Positions 35,592-48,047 of a DNA stretch of 64,000 bases are shown here, piece after piece (the first letter of the stretch is position 1; every line of letters begins with the position of its first letter). The DNA lies in contig WNNJ02001838.1 in assembly GCA_012934845.2 (NCBI GenBank), positions 1 through 64,000 on the forward strand. Direction: 5' to 3'. The notes under the pieces are model-generated. The model ran no database searches. It saw only the letters and a list, made by a program, of their open reading frames with translations, and was not told where the DNA came from. Origin of the DNA: Pomphorhynchus laevis. Lineage: Eukaryota; Acanthocephala; Palaeacanthocephala; Echinorhynchida; Pomphorhynchidae. Made by a program: the position numbers and the translations under genes.

Positions 35592-37030
35592 GTGATGAGC
35601 TTATTCGTTCAAGAAAATGCTATCAATTTTATCTGCTCAGCGATAGAGAAATACTGTAAGTATTTAAGTATTTACTTTAATAATTACGAAATATCAAATC
35701 ATAATAAATATCGCGTAGCCGAATTCTGTTTTGTTGGAGACGAGTTGATTCTTTCGAGGAAGGTTTTACCTGATGAGATCCAACCTCAATGTTCGCGTTC
35801 GCAGCCGCTTCAATCTACTTATAAATTTAATTAAGGATAATGTACCAGAAGTTTCGCATAGATGGTACGCTGACGACGCGAATTGTGTAGGATCTACTGA
35901 TAATTAAAAAAGTATTGAACCTGCTTAATCAAGAATCTCACAAATTTTTTTTTAACTTGAAAAAATGTCGGATTGTCGTACACGAAGAAAATTTATCCCA
36001 GGCAAATCCGCTTTTGCAATCATGTGAAGTGAAAATAATTTCAAATGGCGCTCAAGTGTTGGGTTCTTTAATTGGAAGTGATTGCTTTATTGATAAGTTT
36101 GTCAAAGAAAAAATCGAAGCATTGTTAAATTTAATTTCGAACTTGATAAAAGTTTCGGAAGTGGATCCTCATATAGCGTACATATCTCTTATGCAATCAT
36201 TACAATATAAGTGGTCAAATGTACAAAGTACCTGTAATATGTGTAAAGATAATTATTCAGTTTCTCGTACGCAATTTCAAATCAACTTATTCTGGCGATA
36301 ACAGGTATGCCATCAAATAGCGAATCTCTACAAGTCCTGTTTATTCCAAAGCGATTTTGAGGACGAAGAATTGAAGATCCAGCAGACAATCCACAAAACA
36401 AATTTTACAATTCACAAAGGATCACATATCAATTACTGTTGCTTCTACATGGCTGTCCGCAAAACCGTTAGATACGTATCAATACCTTGGGTTGCGTCAA
36501 TTTCAGGATGGCTTAGCCCTGAGATACGGCGGCCTCTCTCGAATCAACCATTAAAGTGTACCTGTGATGCTACGTTCAATATATGTAATTGTCTTTCTTG
36601 CCAAGTCGGTGGTTTTCCTACAATAAGACAATGTCATAAGAAATTTTTTAGCCAAAATGTTTCTTAAGTTCCAACATCTGTGGCGATATAACCTGTACTT
36701 CGCAGCTTACCAAGTAACACTGTATTCGAAAGGTCAACTACGACGCTAGATACGAATGCTAGATTAGACTAGAATGCAATGGTTTATTGGTGATATGACT
36801 GAGCAGTCTCTTTTGACATTTTCATTTCCAATCACTTAGCTCCTCGTATTCTTCAAGTGATCCACACTTAAATTTAAGTTACCATACGAAAAGAAAACTG
36901 GGAAAAGACGGGAAACGAGTTTTAAAGTTTAAAGACGCAAACTTTTATGCTGTTGTTGGATCATGTAATGAAGCATTGGGTGAAGATGCGCATAGAACAT
37001 GGCCAGAACAGCTTCAGTAGGTTTACGTTG
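35592..37030 (+). pseudogene. Second RLE-like LINE lineage, RT to C-terminus, heavily decayed
   Basis: In scattered frames: LIKDNVPEVSHRWYADDANCVGSTDN (catalytic box, about 35835-35905); 35915-36301 QESHKFFFNLKKCRIVVHEENL...ISNGAQVLGSLIGS; 36541-36640 LKCTCDATFNICNCLSCQVGG (zinc motif C-x-C...C-x2-C-x-x-GG); and a tail near 36890-37020 (KRKLGKDGKRVLKF). The same lineage is better preserved at 59996-61660. Confidence 0.75.
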
Positions 37031-37619
37031 TGCCATATCGTCGCATGGTAAATTTACCGGGGTCTCCTTTACAGGGGTGTAACAATTGGATAACATTGAC
37101 ATATTTCTTCATTTTTTCGTAATAATAAATTTGTTCTTTAAAAAATATCGATACACGGTAACAGTAGCTTAACGATTATATAAAAATCACGTTAGATTCA
37201 CAACTGAATACCTTGAATTTACATACAATACAAGATATACTCTATTTACTGAACTTGACTTCATTATGGGCGATTATTCGCTGCTCAAATGTTAATCCCA
37301 CGGACGTAGAGCATTCTCATAAGTTTATCTTTCGTGGACATTGCAGCTGTGCGTAAAAAACTCAGTATTTGAAGATATTTATTAGGTTGTCACACAGTGT
37401 TTAAATTTGTGGAAGAAGCCGTCATTAATTAATTATAAATAATTATTAGTTAATGATGTTTTTATAGACATGATATGAAATAATTTTTTTATTATCGCAA
37501 GCTTTCAACACAATTTATTTTTCAAACAGACAGTAAAAACAAAAAATTATATTTAAATCAGCGACTACGAAAGAAATATATGTCATATAATCCTGTGACG
37601 TCGGTGCTTATTACAAGGA
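37031..37619. other. No gene seen
   Basis: AT-rich spacer between the second-lineage RLE relic and the Penelope endonuclease relic. Confidence 0.5.
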
Positions 37620-37639
37620 AAAAATTTATGTAATATGTC

Positions 37640-37955
37640 CAGTTATTGGAAGTTTTAGCTGCCAGTTTGACTTGATTTCACTCTTTGGATTAGGTTGGTT
37701 AGCGATGCAGATAACTTCTTTGATGAGTCTCCGTGATAGGTAGTTTTCATAGCAAATACTTTACACGTTGTCCCAATTAATATCGTGATCAGTATCCATA
37801 ACATGATTACATATAGCCGAACTTTTGTCTCCTCTTCTTAGAGAATATTTATGTTGTTTTATACGCATGCAAAGTTTTTGAGACGTATGACTGTTCGCAA
37901 ACGTCACAATTAATCCTGTAAACGGTACCATTTATCCGAATTGGGCTTTCGTTTA
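37640..37955 (-). pseudogene. Penelope-like GIY-YIG endonuclease fragment
   Basis: Minus strand: NGTVYRINCDVCEQSYVSKTLHAY (GIY-YIG strands), then after a one-base shift HKYSLRRGDKSSAICNHVMD...DINWDN, the conserved second half. It is a different Penelope lineage from 2044-2340. Confidence 0.75.
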
Positions 37956-38389
37956 AACAAACCAGCTAAATTAGTCTTTTGTGAAATATACGCATGTAAA
38001 CTAGAGCTATATATGCAGCGAGACCACAGTGAAGACGGATCCAGTCAGCATCGGTAGTGTAAGTAACGTGGGCAAAACGAGCCAAACCTGTTTGTTTAAC
38101 TGTGAAGCCAAGTCTGCTTCCGTTTCTTATCAAACGTGAAAGTCGAAGGGCTCTTCTAATTGCCATTTTGGATGACCAGAAATTACGTCAGCTTGTGAAG
38201 AACAAATTAGCGTAGGTCGATACAGTAGTTCAAAGAACTGAGTCAGAAGGCCGCAAACATTTGAATAACCGACTAAAATGTTCGTATACCGGCAAACTGT
38301 GACACGCACGATAACGCTTTTCAAGTCAATAAGTTCACATGCACACGAACCAACGATTCACTCTTGTCATAGACTCGCTCTTGTCACAG

Positions 38390-39662
38390 GCAGTTTGAGG
38401 AGTTCCAGAACATCTTCGAAGCTGACCTATAATCAAGATCTAAGTACTCTCCAAACTTCTCCCAAGCCGCCTTCTTCGCTTCGGTAACTGCTCGAGTTGA
38501 AGCTATGTTTGCTTTTCAGTACTTGTCTACAGCTTCCATTGATTTATCAGACAAAGTTGTCTTATAAGCCAGCTTCTGTTGGAAGAAATCTAACAGTTGG
38601 GGCCCACCAAGCAGTTCGAGGATTCCCTCCCCGTAAAGCATTGAAGGCCTTCGAGCCACAACTTTTTACAGTGGCTTTGGCAAGCTAGGATATGATCATC
38701 TCTTATTCCTGATCAACGTTCTTCACCTTTTATAGCAAACGAGAGAAGTCATCCCGGATGTAGTTAGAAAAACGTTCTTTGACAGAAACATCTGCTAGAC
38801 GCTCCCTGCACGGCCTCACACTTTTAGGTCTACTAGGTTGTCTAGCATCTGATCCGGCCATCGAAGTTTACTAACTACAAGGTATTGATCGGTTGAAAGA
38901 CCAGCCCCTCACTTCACACGAGTGTCCAGAACATAATGTCGCAGATCAGATGAAACGATTACAAAATCGATCATTGATCTTTGACAGAGATAATCATGAT
39001 GTCATGTGCATCTATGGATCTCCTTATGCTCAAACATGATGTTGGTTATGCACAAATTGTTACGAGAACAAAAGTGCAATAATTCAACACCAATCGCATT
39101 TAGATCAGAAAGTCCGTTACTCCCCAACACTTTCTTCCAAGTGCTACTGCCGATACCAACATGATCACTGAAGTCACCCAATTGAACGAGGGAATCTTCA
39201 ACAGGAGTACTATCAAGCAGAGCCTGAAGATCTTCCACGAAGGCTGCGTATATCGAAATCATGTTGGGAGCATACACATACTCAACAGTTATCCCCTTTC
39301 CATCTTTGACTAAAAGTGTCAGAGACCCCAGCCTTTCGTTCACTGGATTAAACCTCTTTACCACGAATGAGAACCGGGGACTTGTAAGTATCCACACCCG
39401 CCTGTCATCGTTTTCCGTTGGTAACTACCAAATAGTTCAAGGTTCAGCCTTGATAAAAAAGTTTAGTTCCAGTTCTAGAATAGTGAAGAAAAGTCACTCT
39501 GACCATTTCAAAATCGAAGCGGACCATCTCTTCAACTAATTCTGGTTCATTACACGTCAGCGAGATGACATTCCACGTTCTTACATGAAGTCTAGTCCGC
39601 TTCGGATGTTGATAACTCTTTCGCTGTTTCCGTACAACTGCCTGGCCACACGGAACCGACAA
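38390..39662 (-). pseudogene. RTE-type LINE, endonuclease and linker relic
   Basis: Minus strand: RTWNVISLTCNEPELVEEM (endonuclease start), NPVNERLGSLTLLVKDGKG, YAPNMISIYAAFVEDL, LVQLGDFSDHVGIGSSTWKKV (catalytic GDF-x-DH, with N changed to S), NNLCITNIMFEHKEIHRCT, then SMIDFVIVSSDLR and LRGGNPRTAWWAPTV of the linker. Several stops; RT motifs were not found. It ends about 50 bp before the large inverted repeat arm. Confidence 0.8.
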
Positions 39663-40469
39663 TGAAAACTCCTTTGGTCAGTGGTGAGTTGACAATTGTT
39701 CTTCGCATTACATCACTAAGAAAGGAAACAGGCCTCCGTGACTCTCTTCCGCCTTTTCGTTCATTGTCTAATCCGCCGTTGGAGTCATCGAAGGAATCTG
39801 AGATAGTCTATTAAAATACTATCCCTACGGCTGATGTAAGCCGGCCAATTATTTTGCGGTTGATCGACGAATGTCGAACTACGTTACCTGGGCCGCTCCA
39901 CGAAAGGGCTAATTGACAATAGGTAACAGTTTAAGACTTTATCGACTGGCACCTAGCGTACCGTGAACCAAACAATGAATTACAAAATTAAATAGCTTGG
40001 TTAAGATAATCACATATACAGGAGACAAAGCACGAATTATAACGGCTTTCATATTTGATTTTTATAAAACGAAGAGGTTTATTTAAGTTAGTCTTAACTT
40101 TGTTTTATTTTGTTAAGATTTTAATTTAGGACAGGTTAAATTTAGTGACGCCTTACATAATGTAATAGTAACATGATTTAAATCCGATCTAATACATCAA
40201 AATAACTTTACTGTATTGTAAGAATACAAAGACTGCCTTATGTTCAAACAAAGAAAATTCTTAAATAAGAGTTACGATTGTCAAGATTACTGTATATACG
40301 TTGAACCCTTTTTAAGCATTTATCAATCTAAAACAATAGTATAGTAAACTACCATTTAAATTGATTGTTCAATAGTTTACAGTTATAAATATATAAGTTA
40401 CAATTTGTAAATTGTAACGCTTTGTATAGCAGATAAAGGATGTTATATAACTTATAGAACATTATTTCA

Positions 40470-40477
40470 TATATAAA
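40470..40477 (+). promoter_or_regulatory. TATA box for the 188-residue gene, left copy
   Basis: TATATAAA 55 bp before the ATG at 40532, preserved in the right copy. The short leader (about 30 nt) fits a start site near 40500. Confidence 0.5.
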
Positions 40478-40531
40478 CCTCGAAGTCCAAAGAGGAATAT
40501 TAGTTTTGAGTTCATAAAGCAATAATACAAA

Positions 40532-41098
40532 ATGTACTCGATGTTGTTGGTAATTTTACTTGTGTGCAGCCAAATGTCGATATGTTCCGGATTGACAACG
40601 ACCTACCCTACTGTTGATAAGAAGGATTCGTCGATAATGGATGAAAGTGTAACTGAGGAATCACAAATGATATATAGAAATAGTGATGATATTCAAGAGA
40701 CAAATGGTAAACTGGAGTCTACCGACATTTTCAGTTGGACGAATGAAGATATATCGGAGGGTTTAGGATTGCTTAACAAATTCGTAAACATGTTTGCTCC
40801 TAAAAGATCACTTGCCGACAATATGCGGTCTTATCTACGCAATGTTATGTATAATGCATTTCCTAAAAATTGCCGGTTTTACACAAAAGATTTTCCAACA
40901 TATGTAGGTGTTGGAGGAGAATACAACGTATATGTTAATGTTCAATGTGGTAGAAAATCCTATGATTACAACTTTCTTATCCAGGTGCTGGATTACAACA
41001 ATTTCATTATAAGCTGTATGAAATCATCACGGACTCCATGTAGCAAATGCGATCAGGGATCAGGTGGACTCTCTCCATTGTCAAATAAACCACAATAA
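40532..41098 (+). CDS. Secreted 188-residue protein, unrecognised, copy 1
   Basis: Single exon; poly(A) signal AATAAA at 41130. The N-terminus (YSMLLVILLVCSQMSICSG) is a clear signal peptide with cleavage expected near residue 20-22. Residues 22-60 are polar and probably unstructured. The mature C-terminal half has an amphipathic helix (SLADNMRSYLRNVMYNAF), then beta-like strands with YVGVGGEYNVYVNVQCG, and five Cys (114, 139, 162, 170, 173). The helix followed by a G-rich strand faintly recalls the cystatin fold (QxVxG-like), but I cannot claim homology. The protein differs from its inverted twin at 11 residues, ten of them within 26-53. Intact frames in both copies suggest function, perhaps an extracellular effector or inhibitor. 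Confidence 0.85.
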   Translation: MYSMLLVILLVCSQMSICSGLTTTYPTVDKKDSSIMDESVTEESQMIYRNSDDIQETNGKLESTDIFSWTNEDISEGLGLLNKFVNMFAPKRSLADNMRSYLRNVMYNAFPKNCRFYTKDFPTYVGVGGEYNVYVNVQCGRKSYDYNFLIQVLDYNNFIISCMKSSRTPCSKCDQGSGGLSPLSNKPQ

Positions 41099-41943
41099 GA
41101 AAACTGCACAAATGTGTTTAGAATTTACCAATAAATATTAATTTTTAAATATCTAAGTTTGCAGATGTTAGAATATGTTCACATACAGTATGAACAGTGT
41201 ATTCCTAGTTCAATTTAAAAGTCAACGAAATTGTTATTTTACTAAAAAATAAAATTGAACGTACATTTAGCAAAGTGCAAATTAGTTAACATTTAAACGT
41301 TTCAGCGCTAAAATGTAAACATTTTATGGACGTTTAGCAAAAATATACTTTGTTTAAGAAAAATATTTTTTTTAAATAAATTTAATCTAGATAATAAAAT
41401 TCCATCAAAGGAAATATTTAAAGCATGAATTCGGTGTAGCTACTATGCTAATTTGTGCAACAAGTCCGAAATCGTAAATCATGACAGTTCCTTCTGACTA
41501 CCGTCTATCCCTATTTTTATACATATACTATTAATCAGTTCAAACAACACTGAGCTATCATTTTATTTATTTAATTGACCACCAAATATAAGACCACAAT
41601 ATAATGAAAAAGAGTCAAAAGCTGCTCTATGACAAAAATCAAAACATGATAGTTCTTTAATAATTAAATACGGGTAGCATCGGCAACAGTAGCTTTTAGA
41701 TTGTTCCATCGTTTGACAATTCGATGTCTTATGTCACTTCGGTCTCAATTTGTGTATCATTTTAAGCTTGTGTCCTCGTCAAATTGTCATTAAGAGATAG
41801 TGTACACAGATGATGTGAATTGCCATTAGGAGAGTGCAATGCCATTCTATATATTACAAATATGTATTACAAATATGTACATTATGTCTATACAATATAT
41901 ACAAATATATACATCTTTATTTGTTATTCAAACCATATATATT

Positions 41944-43090
41944 ATACTGGAATCTAAAATTACATAAAACCAAATAAAACTAGGTTCATATGTAGTGCTT
42001 TTAAATGTACATTAAAACCACTTTCTGTCTATATGAATAAAATACTTAAAGTAATTAAAGCACATTTTAAAAAATATTGTAAGGTAATCGAAATTAATAC
42101 TGGTATAAAACACTATTTCAGTATTAATTCTACAAAAGAATTTTTAGAACAGACAAAAGGAATAAATTTTCAAAATATAAATACATACGATTTTAGTACG
42201 CTTTATACAAATCTAGATTTAGTAGATATTAAAGAAGCGTTAGTAAAATTAATTAATCTTATATTCGGAAAAAGATATACATATATATGTTATAATAATT
42301 ATAACGCCTATCTAACAAATTAAATCAGCTAACTGAGTCTACGTATTGTTATATAATTATAAAATAAACAAAACATAATAATGCTAAATCAAAATTTAAT
42401 AAAATTATTTGCTGGAAAGACAAATATTATTAATCTCTGATTATAAAGTATGCACGTATTTTCGTGCGAAAATGAAGTCGGTAAATATAGAATTGTTATC
42501 CTCCATAAATGCACAGTTGCATTCAGTCCTTACTTTGTCTTTATGAATCAATAGTTTCATAATTTTACGATAAATATACGTAGCGATATATACATTTCAA
42601 TTTTTGTATAATTGCAATTATTAAAACATTCGATGCAAAATGTTTTGATTAAAACATTTGATCTAAGTCTATGTAATTGTTTCGTCTGTCCACAAACTAA
42701 AGTTTACATTCTTTCTACATTTTATCGATGCAGCTTTCCGTGACTGCTTCTAAAACAAAATACTTTACTTAGTAATCCACCAGGAGGCCTTAACAACAGT
42801 GGTATCGTGACCACTTTTTAATTTTCGCCTATCTAACCGTTTGGGTTTAAATGAACAAATATATCGTTAAAAATTTCTCTTTCGGCTTTAGCTACATGTT
42901 TTGTGGGCACATTTTTTATACTGGTATAAAACACTATTTCAGTATTAATTCTACAAAGGAATTTTAAGAACAGACAAAAGGAATAAATCTTCAAAATATA
43001 AATACATACGATTTTAGTACTCTCTATATAAATTTAGATTTCGCAGATATTAAATAAGTGTTAGAAAAATTAATTAATCTTATATTAATC
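41944..43090 (+). mobile_element. Penelope-like RT, two partial copies in tandem
   Basis: 42033-42323 is an open frame (TYDFSTLYTNLDLVDIKEAL, motif A) almost identical to 7462-6941. Then comes a tail, the 520-bp segment shared with 14472-15005, and at 42921-43085 a second decayed start of the same RT (TGIKHYFSINSTK region, with stops). This head-to-tail arrangement with an internal repeat is typical of partial tandem Penelope insertions. Confidence 0.75.
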
Positions 43091-43490
43091 TTTACAAATC
43101 TAGATGTAATATAAATTGTAATAAAAATTGATTATGTAAAATTTTAATAATAAATTTAATAGAAAATTTATAATTTAATTTGTAATTTCTTAAACGATAC
43201 CATTCCGAATAGATAATGTTAACAATCATTTTAAGCCTGACGCTGAAGAACGACGATAACAGTATTAAATACCGTTTCGTCATCACAATGACTCATCAGT
43301 GTCATATCCCTCTCAATGCTGAATGCTGTATGATGTACTAGAACACTAAGTCAACACAGGAAACACAAATTTTTTGACTTAAAATCATAGTATTAATATA
43401 TACAAGTATACGTGAAAGGATCCTGTAGCTAATTTGAATAAGTAATATAAAATATATATAGTGTGTTTATATATTATAAATTTATATATA
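43091..43490. other. AT-rich spacer, no gene seen
   Basis: Penelope tail grading into simple A+T sequence. No coding frame or structured repeat was recognised. Confidence 0.45.
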
Positions 43491-43491
43491 T

Positions 43492-43518
43492 GTTTAGCGA
43501 TCTGATAGATCGCTAAAC
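43492..43518. repeat. 12-bp inverted repeat with 3-nt loop
   Basis: GTTTAGCGATCT-GAT-AGATCGCTAAAC, perfect, in AT-rich DNA next to a short TA-rich tract. Confidence 0.85.
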
Positions 43519-43617
43519 AGTGAAGTGATAGGTGCACTGAAATTGGTGAAGAACAACATTTGAGATGCTATCATAATTATAAATATATGTTATATTTATA
43601 TTTTTACAATTGTAGAT

Positions 43618-43690
43618 ATTAATTTCTGAAGAAGGCTACCAGTTAGTCGAAAGCTTGAATAAAACGATTAACTTTGTGTTTCCGGTTCGA
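43618..43690 (+). repeat. Penelope-type 3' terminus with hammerhead-like motif
   Basis: TCTGAAGAAGGCTACCAGTTAGTCGAAAG-type sequence: CTGAAGA (core with A at the variable position), hairpin GGCTA/TAGTC, GAAA, then AATAAA. Similar GAAGAAGG-hairpin-CGAAA termini occur near 16372-16400 (minus, at the end of a Penelope relic) and 48346-48385. Confidence 0.45.
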
Positions 43691-43739
43691 CTTAAAATCC
43701 TAGTATTAATACAATAAATAAAAAAATATATAATTCCAT

Positions 43740-44100
43740 CCGATGATTCAGATTAAGGGTAGTTCTGTATTTCGAGCTTTAAACACTGTTTAAGCGTGTG
43801 TTAAGGTGCCTATGGATACTAATTAAAGTCACGGTACTGATGAGCTCCGTTATAGCTATACCGTTGTGGAAGCTTGTTGTCGCACATAAGATGACTGGGC
43901 ATACGTAGCGACTTTGAATATTGCAAGAATAATTCGGTTCTATTTCTTGATCTGATGAGGATATATAGAATGCTGCCTGGTGTTTATGCCTCCTCATGAG
44001 GAAAACATAGTGATTTATATATATAGAACACTGGAAAACATAGTGATTTATTTACAAGTACACGATTGAGTGTCACAGTGCAGGTGTACAACAAATTATA
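43740..44100 (+). repeat. Family C repeat, copy 2 (ribozyme broken)
   Basis: Same unit as 18037-18338, but the stretch after CTGATGAGCTCCGTTA has lost GCGAAACGCG (near 43850), deleting the GAAA core and stem III. Also has an internal duplication of GAAAACATAGTGATTTAT. A short TA-rich end follows. Confidence 0.85.
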
Positions 44101-44149
44101 TATATAATTATACATATAAATATAAATAAATATATATATGAGAAACCAA

Positions 44150-47100
44150 GCAACCAGTGAGAAAGAAGCAACGACAGCAAGTGAAATTCCTGCCGAATAA
44201 AATTAAAATGGACCGGAAAGCAAATGGTTAGTTTAAATAGGCTAGGCCAATGCTACCATATCAGCAAATTCTCGGAGATGCCTTTTTTAATATATCACAA
44301 GGCAGCCGAAACGACTGATACTAGTTCACCCTACTGATGAGTGCTGCCGGCTACCATCAGCTCGTCTAGGAGTGATAAGGAAGTCCGCTCTACTTGTAAT
44401 CGAACTCAAGATTTTGGCAACATCCACAATTATGAAACTGAAGCTTATTTGCTCCCGGAGCACAGTTTAACACAGTCAGGTATGGAATATATATAAGGTC
44501 TTTCAAGTTTCAGTTTCTTTTTAAAATTGGAATTAAACACACATTGTGAAAGAAAAATCATATATTTTTTTGTCGATGTACAGTACACGTTCTACAATTT
44601 AAGAATGATAATCGATATCCTGTAAATGCCCACCGCGGGAACGCTTACATACGTCAATTCTTTTGCCGAAATTTTTAATTACATTTCGGCATATTTGTGG
44701 TTCTATCTCCTTAATTTCGTGCCGGTTGTTGTCCTTTAGTGCTTCAATTGATTCTGGTTTGTTAGCATGAACCCTGTATTTGAGATGGCCCCACAGAAAA
44801 TAATCCAAAAGTGTTAAATCCGGAGATCTTTGGGGCCAATTTGCGTCTGCACTTTGGGAGAGTATTCTTCCCTTGAATTTTGAAACTGAAGCTTATTAGC
44901 TTCCTGAGCACAATTTTACACATTCTACGATTAAATTATAAAAACGTATCCGATAAAGGGATCCTGTGAGAAAGCAAGCAGCGACAGCAATTAAAATTCC
45001 TGCCGAATAAAATTAGGATGATCCGGAAAGCACGTTGTTATATTAAAGAGGTTATGCCGATGCTACTACGTTAGCAAATTCTGGGAGATGCCTATTTGAT
45101 ATATCACAAGGCAGCCGAAACAACTGATGGTAGTTCACCCCACTGATAAGTGCTGCCGGCTACGATCAGCTCGTATAGTAGTGATAATGAAGTCTGCTCT
45201 ACTAGTAATCGAACTCCGGTTTTTGGCAACATCTACAATTATAAAACTAAGATTATAAGCTCCCAGAGCACAGTTTAACACAGTCAGATATAAAATTATA
45301 AAAATGTATCCTGCAAAAAATCCTGTGAGAAAGCAAGCAACGACAGCAAGTGAAATTCCTGCCGAATAAAATTAGGATGGTCCGGAAAGCATATCGTTAG
45401 TATAAAAAGGCCATGCCCATGCTACTATGATAGCAAATTATCGGAAATGCCTATTAAATATTAGCCAAAGCAGCCGAAACTTCCGATTGTAGTTCACCCT
45501 ACTGATGAGTGCTGCAGGCTACCATCAGATCGTCTAGGAGTGATAGGGAAGTCTACTCTACTTGAAATCGAACTCCGGTTTTTAGCAACATCTACAATAA
45601 TGAAAATGAAGCTTATAAGATCCTGGAGCACAGTTTAACACAGTCAGATATAAAATTATGAAAATGTATCCTCCAAAAGAACCAGTGAGAAAGAAATCAG
45701 CGACAGCAATTAAAATTCGTGCCGAATAAAATTAGGATGATCCGGAAAGCAGGTTGTTATTTAAAAGAGGCTATGCCCATGCTACTACGTTAGCACATTC
45801 TCAAAGATGCCTTTCTAAATATATCACAAGGCAGCCGAAACGACTGATGGTAGTTCACCCTACTGATGAGTGCTGCCAGCTACCATCAGATCGTCTAGGA
45901 GTGATAAGGAAGTCTGCTATGCATCGGTTTTTGGCAACATCTACTATTATAAAACTGAAGCATTTTTGCTCACCGGAGCACAGTTTTACACATTCTGCGA
46001 TCAAATTATAAAAACGTATCCCATAAATGGATCCTGTGAGAAAGCAAGCAACGACAGCAATTAAAATTCTTGCCCAATAAAATTAGGATGATTCAGAAAG
46101 CAAGTTGTTTTTTAAAGTGGATATGCTCATGCTACTACGTTAGCAAATTCTCGGAGATGCCTTTTTAAATATATCACAAGGCAGTCGAAACGACTGATGG
46201 TAGTTCACCCTACTGATGAGTGCTGCCGGCTACAATCAGATCGTCTAGGAGTGATAAGGAAGTCAGCTCTGCGTGTAATCGAACTCCGGTTTTCGGCAAC
46301 ATCTACGATTATAAAACTGAAGCATTTTTGCTCCCGGAGCACAGTTTTACACATTCTGCGATCAAATGATAAAAACGTATCCCATAAATGGATCCTGTGA
46401 GAAAGCAAGCAACGACAGCAATTAAAATTCTTGCCGAATAAAATTAGGATGATCCGGAAAGCTGGTTCTTCTTTTAAAGAGGCTATGTCCATGCCACTAC
46501 GTTAGCAAATTCTCGGTGATGCCTTTTTAAATATATCACAAAGCAGCCGAAACGACTGATGGTAGTTCACCCTACTGACGAGTGCTGCCGGCTACCATCA
46601 GATCGTCTAGGAGTGAGAAGGAAGTCTGCTCGGCATGTAATTCAACTCCGGCTTTTGGCAACATCTACGATTATAAAACTGAAGCTTTTTTGTCCCGGAG
46701 CACAGTTTTACACGGTCTGCGATCGAATTATAAAAACGTATCCTATAAATGGATCATGTGAGGAAGCAAGCAACGACAGCAAGTGAAAGTCTTGCTGAAT
46801 AAAATTAGGATGGTCCGGAAAGCACATGGTTTGTTTAAAGAGGATAGGTCCTTGCTATCACAATAGCAAATTCTCGGAAATGCTTATTTAATATATCACA
46901 AGGCAGCCAAAACGACAGTTGGTAGTTCACCCTACCGATGAGTGCTCCCGGCTACGATCAGCTCGTATAGTATTGATAATGAAGTCTGCTCAACTTGTTA
47001 TCGAACTCCGGTTTTCGGCAAAATCTACAATTTTTAAACTGAAGATTATGAGCTCCCAGAGCACAGTTTAACACAGTCAGATATAAAATTATAAAAATTT

Positions 47101-47979
47101 ATCCTCCAAAGGATCATGTGAGAAAGCATGCAACGACAGCAAGTGAAATTCCTGCCGACTAAAATTAGGATGGTCCGGAAAGCATATGGTAAGTTAAAAG
47201 AGGCAATGACTATGCTACCACGTTAGCAAGTTATCGGAAATGCCTATTTAATATAAGCCAAGGCAGCCGAAACGACTGATGGTAGTTGACCCTACAGATG
47301 AGTTCTGCCGGCTACCATCAGATCGTCTAGGAGTGATAGGGAAGTCTGCTCTACTTGTCATCGAACTCCGGTTTTTGGCAACATCCACAATAATGAAAAT
47401 GAAGCTTATAAGATCCCGGGGCACAGTTTAACACAGTCAGATACAAAATTATAAAAATGTATCCTCCAATGGATCCTGTGAGAAAGCAAGCAACGACAGC
47501 AAGTTAAATTTCTGCCGAATAAAATTAGGATGGTCAGGAAAGCACATGGCAACATCTACGATTATAAAACTGAAGCATTTTTGCTCACCGGAGCACAGTT
47601 TTACACATTCTGCGATCAAATTATAAAAACGTATCCCATAAATGGATCCTGTGAGAAAGCAAGCAACGACAGCAATTAAAATTCTTGCCGAATAAAATTA
47701 GGATGATCCGGAAAGCTGGTTCTTCTTTTAAAGAGGCTATGTCCATGCCACTACGTTAGCAAATTCTCGGTGATGCCTTTTTAAATATATCACAAAGCAG
47801 TCGAAACGACTGATGGTAGTTCACCCTACTGATGAGTGCTGCTGGCTACCATCCGCTCGTCTAGGAGTGATAATAAAGTCTGCTCTGCATGTAATCGAAC
47901 TCCGGTATTTGGCAAATTCTACGATTATGAATCTGAAGCTTTTTATCTCCCGGAGCACAGTTTTACACATTCTGCGATT

Positions 47980-47984
<5 letters not shown>
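44150..47984 (+). repeat. Family A satellite array, about ten units of about 360 bp
   Basis: The CTGATGAG core or its variants recur at 44334, 45142, 45502, 45863, 46213, 46575, 46935, 47295 and 47829, mostly 360 bp apart. Exceptions are an extra 448 bp in the first interval (mariner insertion) and a partial duplication before the last. Units differ by 5-15%. Each holds the strands GGCAGCCGAAACGAC, CCTACTGATGAG and CGTC/TAGG, plus a Pol III B-box-like AATCGAACTCCGG. Confidence 0.9.
44484..44930 (-). mobile_element. Mariner-like transposase fragment inside a family A unit
   Basis: The minus-strand frame 44875-44599 reads ILSQSADANWPQRSPDLTLLDYFLWGHLK and ends RSRGGHLQDI, the C-terminus of insect-type mariner/Tc transposases. 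The third catalytic Asp lies in the LDYFLWG motif. The N-terminal two thirds are missing. The family A unit resumes on either side, so the insertion is younger than the array. Confidence 0.85.

Positions 47985-48044
<60 letters not shown>
47984..48044. repeat. (TA)n microsatellite
   Basis: About 30 TA units growing from the AAATTATA of a family A unit. Confidence 0.95.

Positions 48045-48047
<3 letters not shown>

Larger units (their letters stand above)
39713..41897 (+). repeat. Large inverted repeat, left arm (about 2.2 kb)
   Basis: Near-identical, inverted, to 56825-59128. It covers the 188-residue gene and about 800 bp on each side, including a decayed family E copy (about 41420-41560). 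The right arm has about 120 bp (within 58665-58797) that this arm lacks. The outer edge adjoins an RTE relic. Confidence 0.85.

Noticed and set aside
46205-46492. Open frames within family A units (also 46197-46400, 46559-46786)
   Set aside because: They are not conserved in frame between neighbouring units, so they arise by chance in the satellite.
44150-47984. Family A as a standard type II hammerhead (GAAA strand, stem III hairpin, cleavage site, stem I hairpin, CTGATGAG)
   Set aside because: The 22 nt between CGAAA and CTGATGAG hold no UH cleavage triplet that lets stem I pair, in either family A or B.
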